Counted from the first letter of the stretch, positions 1 through 5,616 are shown. The stretch is DNA of 7,415 nucleotides from an uncultured Methanobrevibacter sp. (GCF_937906425.1 NZ_CALCYR010000141.1:1-7415), one strand, 5' to 3'. A program made the numbers and translations. The notes: generated by a model from the sequence alone, not told the origin.

Positions 1-45
1 AAAAATAGTAAAAATAGTAAAAATAGTAAAAATAGTAAAAATAGT
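1..45. repeat. Tandem 9-bp repeat, five copies
   Basis: Five perfect head-to-tail copies of AAAAATAGT fill the left edge of the window and may continue beyond it. The array lies just past the terminator-like hairpin of the zinc-ribbon gene at 97-849. The same word, mostly with one more A and a 10-bp period, recurs at 3331-3460. No coding potential is seen. On the transcribed strand it reads as repeated ACTATTTTT, so it could add U-rich termination signal. Confidence 0.9.
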
Positions 46-98
46 AAAAAAAGAATTGAAAGATTTAGCCAATTAAGACAGCTTAAAAAACTAAATCT
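46..98 (-). terminator. Hairpin plus T-tract ending the 250-aa zinc-ribbon gene
   Basis: A perfect 8-bp inverted repeat (AGATTTAG at 61-68, CTAAATCT at 91-98) encloses a second one (TTAAG at 73-77, CTTAA at 82-86) with an ACAG loop and a symmetric 4x4 internal loop. On the minus strand the structure begins inside the stop codon (97-99) and is followed by a T-rich run (52-46). This looks like an intrinsic terminator. Euryarchaeal polymerases can stop at U-tracts alone, so the hairpin may instead protect the 3' end. Confidence 0.6.
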
Positions 99-849
99 AA
101 ACGTATTCGGTTGAACCTTTAACAGTTCTTGCGTCCAAACCTTCAGCTTCACAGTAGGGACATAAGTTGTCTGAACCTACAGCAACCCTACCGTGAGTTG
201 TACAGTATCTGGTTTTAGTTGTTCCATCCCCTGCACCTTGGTCTGATGCTTCAACATGTTCAGTGTTTGAAGTGTCTGCAGTTCTATCGGTTAAATCGGC
301 AAGATATTTGAATCTGCTAATTTCACTACCTGTCAAGACCCCGTCATTATTGGCATCAGCTTCATCAAAGGTATTTCGAATAACGGTGTTTGATGCGCCG
401 CTTAAATATGAACTGGCCTCATCATAGCCCATTTCATTACTGGAAGAACTGGATGAGGGGGAAGATGAACTGGAAGATGATGAATCATCATCACTTTGAT
501 CTACTTCACTATCTGCATCATCTGCAAGAACTTCAGAATCATCAGAACCGTTTGAATTCAACATCAAGAATGCACCTGCAACAAGTGCAACACAGATAAT
601 TGCAGTTATACAAATGATTAATGTGTTTTTGTTTGAACTGGAGGAGTTAGTTGCAGCACCCCTGCTTTGAGCAGTGTTTGGAGAACTTCTTTCCCTTACA
701 TTATTAATATTTTCACTATGAACATTATTGTTTAATCTTTCAGATTTAGTCACTGAATCTTTAATTGGTCCAGAAGCTAATGGAGCACCACAATTTTTAC
801 AAAATTTAGCACTATCTGAGTTTTCTGCACCACAATCACGACAATACAC
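97..849 (-). CDS. Zinc-ribbon membrane protein with EF-hand loop and C-terminal Cys/His metal site
   Basis: Function is unknown. Residues 3-20 form a zinc ribbon (C3-x2-C6, C17-x2-C20) of the zinc_ribbon_2 type. Residues 25-75 are a polar basic linker, and 76-97 are one membrane span. Positive charge before the span and acidic sequence after it predict a cytoplasmic N-terminus and an outside C-terminus. The outer part has a Ser/Asp tract (about 102-137), a canonical EF-hand loop (D165, N167, D169, G170, E176), and a second metal-site pattern C216-x2-H219 ... C230-x2-C233. The start is GTG at 849: an in-frame TAA lies two codons upstream, the next Met is residue 96 inside the span, and a Shine-Dalgarno sits 5 nt before it. 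The gene follows the hydrolase gene after 70 nt, so co-transcription is possible. The ribbon and span closely match the 219-aa protein at 2445-3104. The domain calls are good; the role is open. Confidence 0.85.
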   Translation of the reverse strand: MYCRDCGAENSDSAKFCKNCGAPLASGPIKDSVTKSERLNNNVHSENINNVRERSSPNTAQSRGAATNSSSSNKNTLIICITAIICVALVAGAFLMLNSNGSDDSEVLADDADSEVDQSDDDSSSSSSSSPSSSSSSNEMGYDEASSYLSGASNTVIRNTFDEADANNDGVLTGSEISRFKYLADLTDRTADTSNTEHVEASDQGAGDGTTKTRYCTTHGRVAVGSDNLCPYCEAEGLDARTVKGSTEYV

Positions 850-854
850 CTTTT

Positions 855-863
855 ATCACTTCC
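855..863 (-). promoter_or_regulatory. Shine-Dalgarno fixing the GTG start of the 250-aa gene
   Basis: The minus strand reads GGAAGTGAT, one mismatch from the archaeal ideal GGAGGTGAT, 5 nt before GTG at 849. Together with the in-frame stop just upstream it leaves GTG as the only sensible start. Confidence 0.65.
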
Positions 864-919
864 TTCTCAACACAGAATAATTAATTAAAATTATTTTTTA
901 AATAAACCTAAAAACTTGT

Positions 920-1639
920 CTAAAATTCACCGATAAAATCAAGAACATAATTTACACTTTGATTTACCTGACTTTCTGAAGAAATCTGAGCCAATCCATC
1001 CCCTGATTGATTTCCATAGGATGCAAATTGGGCATGATTTCCTCCATCAATAATCCTTTCTGTAAAATTATCACTTAAGTTTTTAGAACTTTCATATGAT
1101 TGCCTATTTAAAACCTTGTCATTGGATCCATAGATGGACAATACAGACAAATCATCCAAATCTTCTGTAGGATAGGATGCAAAGAGTATTAAACCTTTCA
1201 AACCATCATGATTTGCTGCATAAGAGGCTGCCATGGCCCCACCTAATGAATGACCTGAAATATACCAATTGGAATAGGAATAAGTGGAATTATCCAATAC
1301 ATCATCTGCCTCGTTTTGACCTAAAAATGCTAGATTAAAAGGCATTTCCATCAAGAAGCAGTCCACTCCACAACTAGAGAGCTCAGAAAGCATAGGCAAA
1401 TATGCAGTAGATTCTATCTTGGCACCGGGATAGAATATCAGTGCAGTTTCATTTCCAGGACCATCCAGAAATAGACCGTCATCAATTTCAATGACTGAAA
1501 CATTATCGCTTCCATTTAAATAAGCATCAACACTTTCATCAGCATGATAAAAATCATTAATGTAATAAATTCCAAATGCACCAACAATAATTATTAGTGC
1601 CAAAATAATGTATAAAACTATTTTTAACTTTTTATTCAT
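920..1639 (-). CDS. Membrane-anchored alpha/beta hydrolase (fold-5 family)
   Basis: Probable serine hydrolase of unknown substrate. Residues 5-27 are a hydrophobic signal anchor after MNKK, which predicts a catalytic domain outside the membrane. The domain (about 64-239) has the nucleophile elbow GHSLGG with Ser131, an acid in YGSNDK (Asp174), and the catalytic His202 in GGNHAQF. The motifs YPGAKIES (70-77) and MPFNLAF (99-105), and the SGDG segment after the histidine (212-215), are those I associate with the alpha/beta hydrolase fold-5 family (Pfam PF12695), which includes many bacterial proteins. Length, 239 aa, suits a complete enzyme. ATG at 1639 is preceded by AAGGTG (1648-1653) at 8 nt. 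It sits between zinc-ribbon membrane protein genes on the same strand. Esterase, lipase or acyl-hydrolase activity is inferred only from the fold. The family resemblance allows ancient acquisition from bacteria, but nothing in the base composition demonstrates it. Confidence 0.88.
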   Translation of the reverse strand: MNKKLKIVLYIILALIIIVGAFGIYYINDFYHADESVDAYLNGSDNVSVIEIDDGLFLDGPGNETALIFYPGAKIESTAYLPMLSELSSCGVDCFLMEMPFNLAFLGQNEADDVLDNSTYSYSNWYISGHSLGGAMAASYAANHDGLKGLILFASYPTEDLDDLSVLSIYGSNDKVLNRQSYESSKNLSDNFTERIIDGGNHAQFASYGNQSGDGLAQISSESQVNQSVNYVLDFIGEF

Positions 1640-1738
1640 TAAAATAACACCTTAAAATAATTATCAATAAATAATAATCATAAATAATAGATAAAAATAA
1701 TTTAAATAGTAAATTTTAATTAAAAAATACAATGATTA

Positions 1739-1816
1739 TCTGAATAAGACCAAAAAGGTAACAATTTTACTTAAAAAAGACAACAATCATCTGAATAAGA
1801 CCAAAAAGGTAACAAT
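1739..1816. repeat. 27-bp direct repeat duplicating the 3' end of the 116-aa gene
   Basis: Positions 1739-1765 and 1790-1816 are identical over 27 bp, starting TCTGAATAAG. The right copy encodes the C-terminal IVTFLVLFR of the zinc-ribbon gene at 1787-2137. The left copy lies just downstream in the same reading frame (51 bp apart, 17 codons), would encode the same nine residues, and is followed by TAA where the gene has TGA. The bases between the copies are not similar, so this is a partial duplicate or the remnant of a tandem paralogue. Confidence 0.85.
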
Positions 1817-2137
1817 AATTCCAAGAATCATGATTGCCATTTGAATATAAGCATGTTTTCGAATATTCGGATCTTTACTATTTAACATAAAACCTGGGAA
1901 AAAGAGTCCAATAAAACCAATAAATCCGTATGAACCAAATAGGAAACTGAGTAGGAAACTGCCCCAACCAAATAGAATAGCTATTATATAACCTATAATA
2001 ATTAATTTTTTTGTATCAAAGTTCGGATAGATTTCCAAATCCTCATTAATTGTTTCTCTCCTAATTAAAGGATTTCCACAGTCATGACAAAACTTATAAT
2101 CATCAGGATTTTCACATCCGCAAAAAGGACATATCAT
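1787..2137 (-). CDS. Short zinc-ribbon protein with about three membrane spans
   Basis: Function not recognised. The N-terminus is a zinc ribbon (C3-x2-C6, C17-x2-C20, with an extra C8), followed by a short acidic linker (28-41). Three hydrophobic segments follow at about 45-66, 68-86 and 96-115, separated by a short turn and a polar loop (NSKDPNIRKH, 86-95). Almost all of the protein beyond the ribbon is therefore membrane. The N-terminal 24 residues match those of the neighbouring 219- and 250-aa proteins, but those have one span and a large outer domain, so the family has swapped its C-terminal parts. ATG at 2135-2137 has a G-run (2144-2148) 6 nt upstream as a weak ribosome site. The last nine codons are duplicated downstream at 1739-1765. 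At 116 aa it may be complete; a sensor, scaffold or assembly role would be guesswork. Confidence 0.8.
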   Translation of the reverse strand: MICPFCGCENPDDYKFCHDCGNPLIRRETINEDLEIYPNFDTKKLIIIGYIIAILFGWGSFLLSFLFGSYGFIGFIGLFFPGFMLNSKDPNIRKHAYIQMAIMILGIIVTFLVLFR

Positions 2138-2183
2138 AATATTCCCCCAGAAAATTATCTATAATTAAAATTCTAACATAATG

Positions 2184-2193
2184 ATATTTATAA
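2184..2193 (-). promoter_or_regulatory. TATA-like box upstream of the 116-aa gene
   Basis: The minus strand reads TTATAAATAT about 47 nt before the ATG at 2137. Archaeal initiation about 25 bp downstream would give a leader of roughly 20-25 nt. The surroundings are so A+T-rich that chance matches are common, so confidence is low. Confidence 0.3.
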
Positions 2194-2291
2194 TTAATGA
2201 AATGAAATGAAAATTAAAATCAAAAGTTGAATAATTATTTAAAAATGAAATTAAAAGATTATTAAAAAAATAAATATTAGAATAATAAGTC

Positions 2292-2355
2292 ATTAAAATA
2301 ATTAAAATAATTAAAATAATTAAAATAAGAAAAAATAATTAAAATAATTAAAATA
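2292..2355. repeat. Tandem 9-bp repeats in the 307-bp gap between zinc-ribbon genes
   Basis: Four perfect copies of ATTAAAATA (2292-2327) and two more (2338-2355) are separated by a short A-rich interruption. The whole gap 2138-2444 is non-coding and low in complexity, with no frame of interest. On the minus strand the part next to the 219-aa gene (2444 down to about 2360) is a series of T-runs, enough for U-tract termination of that gene. The far end (about 2140-2195) should hold the promoter of the 116-aa gene. Confidence 0.85.
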
Positions 2356-2359
2356 AGAA

Positions 2360-2444
2360 TAAAAAAAGATAAAAAACAAGATTAAAATAAAAAAAATAAG
2401 TAAAAATTAGTTAAAATAAAAAAATAAGAAAAATTAGTCTTTAA
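2360..2444 (-). terminator. U-rich tracts after the 219-aa gene
   Basis: Immediately past the TAA at 2445-2447 the transcript would contain repeated runs of four to eight U. A weak CTTT/AAAG stem spans the stop codon, but there is no strong hairpin. U-tracts alone are an accepted termination signal in euryarchaea, so this is a plausible multi-site terminator, though A+T-rich DNA yields such tracts easily. Confidence 0.35.
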
Positions 2445-3104
2445 TTAAAAAGTCTGAGTACCATAAGTAGCTGCCATTGAAACACTTTGAGTGTCTAAAA
2501 CATTACCATTGGAGTCATAGATCTTAATTAAAGCATGATCAGGATAATAGTCAAAAGCGTCTGCACTTGCAACGGAAATATAACCATCACTTGTGACAGT
2601 TTTAGGAACTATTTTGCCTTGATTTAAATTAGAACCAGCATAACTGTATAAAACACTTATTTTAACACTATCACCAGCATATTCATCACCGACATATACT
2701 GTACAATATGTTTTATCAGACATTTCCGTACCTGTAGAAAAACTTCCACTAAGTATCTGCATCTGGCTCTTCTCTTCAACAACTGTTGAACTTTCATCAA
2801 CGGTATCAGTATCTACAGAATCATCCACACTATCATCACTTGACATGGAATCCTCACTAAGATAATCATCAGAGTCACTGTTTCCAGATGACATGTATAT
2901 TAAGGCACCGGCAACAAGCACAGCGATTATGATAATTGTTAAGCAGATAATCAATAAATTTTTATTATCATCAGATTTTGCTGGAGGGTTATTTGCAGCA
3001 GCGGAAAATGACTGGCTAGTATTTTCTGAAACTAGTTTCCTACCACACTTTTTACAAAATTTAGCACCGCTTGAATTAAGCTCTCCACAATCAGGACAAA
3101 TCAT
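2445..3104 (-). CDS. Zinc-ribbon, single-span protein with beta-rich outer domain
   Basis: Function is unknown. An N-terminal zinc ribbon (C3-x2-C6, C17-x2-C20) leads into a polar linker (25-47) and one membrane span (about 49-71). An acidic Ser/Asp stalk follows (72-111), then a C-terminal domain (about 115-219) with alternating hydrophobic residues, as in an Ig-like beta sandwich, ending in IKIYDSNGNVLDTQS-type strands. Charge on either side of the span predicts ribbon inside, domain outside. The stretch from the ribbon through the span is clearly paralogous to the 250-aa protein: both have NKN-x-LIIC before the span and LVAGA near its end. The outer domains are unrelated. ATG at 3104 has the best ribosome site in the window, GGAGGTGA, and a clear TATA-like box, so this gene is probably transcribed on its own and well translated. 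It may act as a surface or envelope protein; that is inference. Confidence 0.87.
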   Translation of the reverse strand: MICPDCGELNSSGAKFCKKCGRKLVSENTSQSFSAAANNPPAKSDDNKNLLIICLTIIIIAVLVAGALIYMSSGNSDSDDYLSEDSMSSDDSVDDSVDTDTVDESSTVVEEKSQMQILSGSFSTGTEMSDKTYCTVYVGDEYAGDSVKISVLYSYAGSNLNQGKIVPKTVTSDGYISVASADAFDYYPDHALIKIYDSNGNVLDTQSVSMAATYGTQTF

Positions 3105-3108
3105 ATCT

Positions 3109-3116
3109 TCACCTCC
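3109..3116 (-). promoter_or_regulatory. Strong Shine-Dalgarno of the 219-aa gene
   Basis: The minus strand reads GGAGGTGA, 4 nt before ATG at 3104. This matches the anti-Shine-Dalgarno expected at the 3' end of methanogen 16S rRNA over eight bases and fixes the start. Confidence 0.8.
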
Positions 3117-3148
3117 CCTTATTCTAAATAATAATTTATCAATGAAAA

Positions 3149-3158
3149 CTTATATATC
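3149..3158 (-). promoter_or_regulatory. TATA-like box of the 219-aa gene
   Basis: The minus strand reads GATATATAAG with an A-rich stretch just upstream. It stands 45 bp before the ATG, so initiation about 25 bp downstream would give a leader near 20-25 nt containing the Shine-Dalgarno. It is the clearest promoter in the left half. Confidence 0.5.
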
Positions 3159-3222
3159 TTTTGAAAAGACTTTTGAAAATTTAAAAGTTTCATAAAAATG
3201 AAATCAAAAAGTTTCATAAAAA
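3158..3222. repeat. Paired direct repeats upstream of the 219-aa promoter
   Basis: CTTTTGAAAA occurs at 3158-3167 and 3170-3179 (12 bp apart), and the 16-mer AAAAGTTTCATAAAAA at 3183-3198 and 3207-3222 (24 bp apart). They lie directly upstream of the TATA-like box on the minus strand. The regular 12/24 bp spacing would suit a dimeric DNA-binding protein, but no regulator is encoded nearby. Confidence 0.7.
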
Positions 3223-3240
3223 ATCAATGCAAAAAAAAGT

Positions 3241-3460
3241 TAAAAATAGTTAAAAAGAATTTAAAAATTAATAAAATAAGTAAAAATAAATAAAAATGGT
3301 TAAAAAGAATTTAAAAATTAATAAATTAATAAAATTAGTAAAAAATAGTAAAAAATGGTTAAAAATAGTAAAAAATAGAAAAAAATAGAAAAAAATAGTA
3401 AAAAATAGTAAAAAATAGTTAAAAATAGTCAAAATTGTTATAAATTAATAAAAAATAGTA
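3241..3460. repeat. A-tracts phased at 10 bp (probable curved DNA)
   Basis: From 3241 to about 3430 nearly every 10-bp step carries a run of four to seven A in the same register. The most regular part (3331-3430) is about ten variants of AAAAATAGTA, and one more lies at 3451-3460. Within it, about 35 bp at 3241-3275 recur at 3291-3325 with one mismatch, a 50-bp shift that keeps the phase. The rest of the 407-bp gap 3105-3511 holds the 219-aa promoter (right of its ATG) and the rpl12 terminator. I see no gene in it. A-tracts in phase with the helix are known to bend DNA. Confidence 0.85.
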
Positions 3461-3479
3461 AAAAAGTATTACTAAAGGT

Positions 3480-3517
3480 TTGAAAAAAAGAAAATAAAGG
3501 ATAGAAAGAATCTATCC
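3480..3517 (-). terminator. Terminator hairpin overlapping the rpl12 stop codon
   Basis: GGATAG (3499-3504) and CTATCC (3512-3517) form a perfect 6-bp inverted repeat with a 7-nt loop. On the minus strand the first arm contains the last base(s) of the glycine codon and the TAG stop (3512-3514). The second arm is followed at once by a T-rich run ending in seven T (to about 3483). This is the textbook shape of an intrinsic terminator and closes the L1-L10-L12 unit. Confidence 0.65.
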
Positions 3518-3820
3518 GAATAAAGCACCTAAACCAGCTGCTGCTTCTTCTTCAGCTGCTTCTTCGTCTTCTTCTTCTTCCTCTTCTTCTTCCTCTTCGA
3601 CTGCTGCTTCAGCTACAGGAGCTGCTGCTGCAGGAGCTGCTGCCATAGCAGTGGTTTCCATAGCTTCTTCAATATCAACATCTTCTAATGCTGCGATTAA
3701 AGCTTTTACTCTAGAATCATCTACATCAGCGCCAGCTGCTTCTAAGATTTTAGTTACATTTTCTTCATTAATATCTTGTTCTGTGGTGTGCAAAATCATT
3801 GCCGCATATATATATTCCAT
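3512..3820 (-). CDS. rpl12: Ribosomal protein L12 (archaeal P1 type)
   Basis: L12 dimers bind the L10 spine to form the lateral stalk that recruits and stimulates translational GTPases. The 102 aa are the usual archaeal length. Residues 1-58 are the helical dimerisation domain starting MEYIYAAM. Residues 59-74 are an Ala/Pro hinge, 75-92 are almost all Glu/Asp, and 96-102 are GLGALFG, the conserved factor-binding tail also found at the end of L10. Unrelated to bacterial L7/L12 in fold. ATG at 3820 has GGTGAT (3824-3829) 3 nt upstream. Unlike the tightly packed rpl1-rpl10 pair, it begins 145 nt after rpl10, so it has room for its own promoter or a processing site; the stalk needs several L12 per L10. 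A hairpin terminator overlaps its stop codon. Confidence 0.97.
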   Translation of the reverse strand: MEYIYAAMILHTTEQDINEENVTKILEAAGADVDDSRVKALIAALEDVDIEEAMETTAMAAAPAAAAPVAEAAVEEEEEEEEEEDEEAAEEEAAAGLGALFG

Positions 3821-3965
3821 GTTATCACCGTTTATTTTATTATAATAAATTTATTTTCTTTTTAAATAATTCAATACACATATTTTTGCGAAATATCGAA
3901 TTTTAAATCCTGTAAATAAATAAGACAGGTATTAAAACAATAAAGTATAAATTTTGAGTTCAAAA
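3821..3965 (-). other. 145-nt spacer between rpl10 and rpl12 with two palindromes
   Basis: Directly after the rpl10 stop, TTTTGA/TCAAAA (3952-3965) form a tight palindrome. Further on, CCTGT/ACAGG (3909-3929) enclose an 11-nt loop. A TATA-like TTTATACT (3945-3952, minus strand) and an A-rich stretch near 3883-3894 are possible promoter pieces, none convincing. The spacer could carry a processing site, a partial terminator or an extra promoter that raises rpl12 output over rpl10. No small gene is visible. Confidence 0.5.
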
Positions 3966-4976
3966 CTAACCGAACAAAGCACCTAAGCCTGCTGCAGCAG
4001 TTTCTTCACCATCATCTTCCTCTTCTTCTTCAACTTCTTCTTCTACTTCTTCTTCAGCTGCTTCAGCAACAGGAGCTGCAGCAACAGCAACATTTGCTAA
4101 TTTATCAGCTAATTCAGAATCAATAGCATCAGAACTTAATTCACCAGCTAAAGCTAACATCTTAGCGTTTGCAAGTGCAATTAACATATCAGAAGTTTTG
4201 TCAGTTAAGATAGCCGCTTCAATACCAACATTGTAAGCTTTGGAATGAGCAGTACCAATGATAGTGGAAATAGTTTCTTTAGTTGGGTAAGCAGTAAATA
4301 CAGATAAATTGAAAGCTCTGGTAAATGCACTTTGAATATTTGCAAGAGTTTCTTCTTCATCAATAGCTAATACATCTGCTTCAAAGATGGATCCTTCTTC
4401 GTATACAGCTTTTAAGTCCATACCTACTTCCATAGGTTTGATATCCAATCTGGTTAATGCAGCTGCAACGTTTTTAGGAACTTCTTCACCAGCTTCTACA
4501 ACAACAGTATCTTTGGAAACTACGATTTTACCTTTGTCGATTCTAGCAGGAACACCTATTTGTTGTAATTCACCGAGGAACGGACCTGGTGGGAAACCAG
4601 TATCTCCAGCAGGTACAACAATATCATCAGAAGCAATAGAACCAGCCTTTGCAGGAGCAGAAGTTTTACTGTCTTCTAATATTTTGTACAAACTGAAAGG
4701 ATTCATGTCGGTACAAACAAGTGCAGGTTGTCCTTCCATATAATCGGAAAGCCCTGTAATATTAGCTTTCTCATCATCACAATCTTCTAAAGCTAATTTC
4801 ATAAGGTTGATTTTGGATAATCTGATAGTTGCTTTTCCTACTAAGGTTTTTCTCATTTCTTGTAATTGTCTAGCAGGAATGTTTAATAAGTTTACAATAC
4901 CTACAACTTCAGAAGAATCAATTAAACCTTTTAATTCATTAACTTCTTCCTTTTTCCATTCAGCAACGTGAGCCAT
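3966..4976 (-). CDS. rpl10: Ribosomal protein L10 (archaeal P0 type)
   Basis: L10/P0 anchors the lateral stalk: its N-terminal domain binds 23S rRNA near L11 and its C-terminal helical spine carries L12 dimers (three pairs in archaea). Here 336 aa, typical for the family. Residues 1-105 are the rRNA-binding domain, including MRKTLVGKATIRLSK at 41-55. About 108-185 are the extra archaeal/eukaryotic domain, with GDTGFPPGPFLGEL at 124-137. About 200-300 are the helical L12-binding region. Residues 299-323 are an Ala/Pro hinge and Glu tract, and 330-336 are GLGALFG, identical to the end of L12. The ATG at 4974-4976 follows the rpl1 stop by one base and its ribosome site lies inside rpl1, so translation is probably coupled. 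Clear orthologue. Confidence 0.97.
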   Translation of the reverse strand: MAHVAEWKKEEVNELKGLIDSSEVVGIVNLLNIPARQLQEMRKTLVGKATIRLSKINLMKLALEDCDDEKANITGLSDYMEGQPALVCTDMNPFSLYKILEDSKTSAPAKAGSIASDDIVVPAGDTGFPPGPFLGELQQIGVPARIDKGKIVVSKDTVVVEAGEEVPKNVAAALTRLDIKPMEVGMDLKAVYEEGSIFEADVLAIDEEETLANIQSAFTRAFNLSVFTAYPTKETISTIIGTAHSKAYNVGIEAAILTDKTSDMLIALANAKMLALAGELSSDAIDSELADKLANVAVAAAPVAEAAEEEVEEEVEEEEEDDGEETAAAGLGALFG

Positions 4977-4977
4977 C

Positions 4978-5616
4978 TTAAATCACCCTCACTACTGAAC
5001 CCATAGTCGCTTTAATATACATGGATTTTATTTGGTTTCTTCCTTTTTCTAAATTGCGGTCTAAGATTGCAAGAACAGCTTCAATATTTTCAGCTAACTT
5101 CTCGTCGTCCATGTCTTGGGTTCCAACTAAGATTTGAATAGAAGGTTGTTGTTTTACACCTACTTTAATGGTAGATTGTACTCTTTCGAGTAAAGGTTCA
5201 ATTTTAGCACTGGATGGCACTGGTTTAGGCATTTTGTTACGAGGACCAAGTATAGGACCTAAGAATCTACCTACAAGTGGCATCATATCAGCTTGTGCGA
5301 TAAATGAATCTACAGAATTTACTATTTTTTTAGCAGCTTTTCTGTCTTTACCAAATTCTTGTAAATCTTCTTTGGAAATCACAAGATCTACACCAGCGTT
5401 TTTAGCGGAAAGAGCTAATTCACCGTCAGCAATTACACCGATTTTAATATCTTTGCCACGGCCATTTGGAAGAGCTACTTCTTCACTAAATCTGTTTTCT
5501 GGTTTTCTGACATCTAAATCCTTGAGGTTAATAATAACATCAATGGATTGAGTGAAGTTTCTCGGCTTAGCTTGTTCTTTTGCCTCCTTCACCGCATCAA
5601 TAATCTCTTGTGTCAT
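4978..5616 (-). CDS. rpl1: Ribosomal protein L1
   Basis: L1 forms the mobile stalk by the ribosomal E site and helps move deacylated tRNA out; in methanogens it also represses its own mRNA. From MTQEII the protein has 212 aa, normal for archaeal L1. Domain I comprises about 1-65 and 156-212 with the conserved KPRNFTQS (17-24). Domain II fills about 66-155 and contains LGPRNKMPKPVP (123-134), where most L1 have Gly in place of this Asn. The frame stays open to ATG at 5676, but the 20 extra residues (Cys- and Trp-containing) are unlike L1 and lack a ribosome site, whereas ATG at 5616 has GGAGGAT upstream. The gene is one base from rpl10 but about 730 bp from rpl11, its usual partner. Early codons overlap a candidate autoregulatory RNA site. 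Confidence 0.96.
   Translation of the reverse strand: MTQEIIDAVKEAKEQAKPRNFTQSIDVIINLKDLDVRKPENRFSEEVALPNGRGKDIKIGVIADGELALSAKNAGVDLVISKEDLQEFGKDRKAAKKIVNSVDSFIAQADMMPLVGRFLGPILGPRNKMPKPVPSSAKIEPLLERVQSTIKVGVKQQPSIQILVGTQDMDDEKLAENIEAVLAILDRNLEKGRNQIKSMYIKATMGSVVRVI
4983..4990 (-). promoter_or_regulatory. Shine-Dalgarno of rpl10 inside rpl1
   Basis: The minus strand reads GAGGGTGA, 6 nt before ATG at 4976, within the last codons of rpl1. A ribosome finishing rpl1 would clear or reuse it, consistent with translational coupling. Confidence 0.6.
5551..5593 (-). promoter_or_regulatory. Candidate L1-binding autoregulatory site inside rpl1
   Basis: mRNA nucleotides 25-30 of rpl1 (GUGAAG, 5592-5587) pair perfectly with CUUCAC (5557-5552); a G-U pair extends the stem at 5593/5551. 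Inside, GGC (5584-5582) can pair with GCC (5566-5564), leaving an asymmetric internal loop between two helices. About half the bases are G or C, unlike neighbouring codons, and the codons GCG, GTG, AAG, GAG and CCG appear together where this genome prefers A/T endings. Established knowledge: L1 of Methanococcus represses its operon by binding an rRNA-mimicking site about 30 nt downstream of the ATG, and a similar intragenic site was proposed for Methanobacterium thermoautotrophicum. Position and asymmetric loop agree; exact match to the rRNA site was not checked. Confidence 0.5.

Noticed and set aside
1736..1789. Recoding of TGA at 1787-1789 to extend the 116-aa protein by 17 residues
   Set aside because: The frame is open to TAA at 1736-1738, but there is no selenocysteine signal visible and the protein already ends after a complete membrane span; partial duplication explains it better.
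2893..3195. Plus-strand frame of 100 codons
   Set aside because: Mostly antisense to the 219-aa gene, without a ribosome site, and running into the A+T-rich promoter region.
5168..5551. Plus-strand frame of 127 codons
   Set aside because: It lies entirely antisense to rpl1 and its translation is low in protein character; open only because of the codon use of the real gene. The same holds for plus frames at 390-599, 3651-3845, 4387-4743 and 6568-6850.
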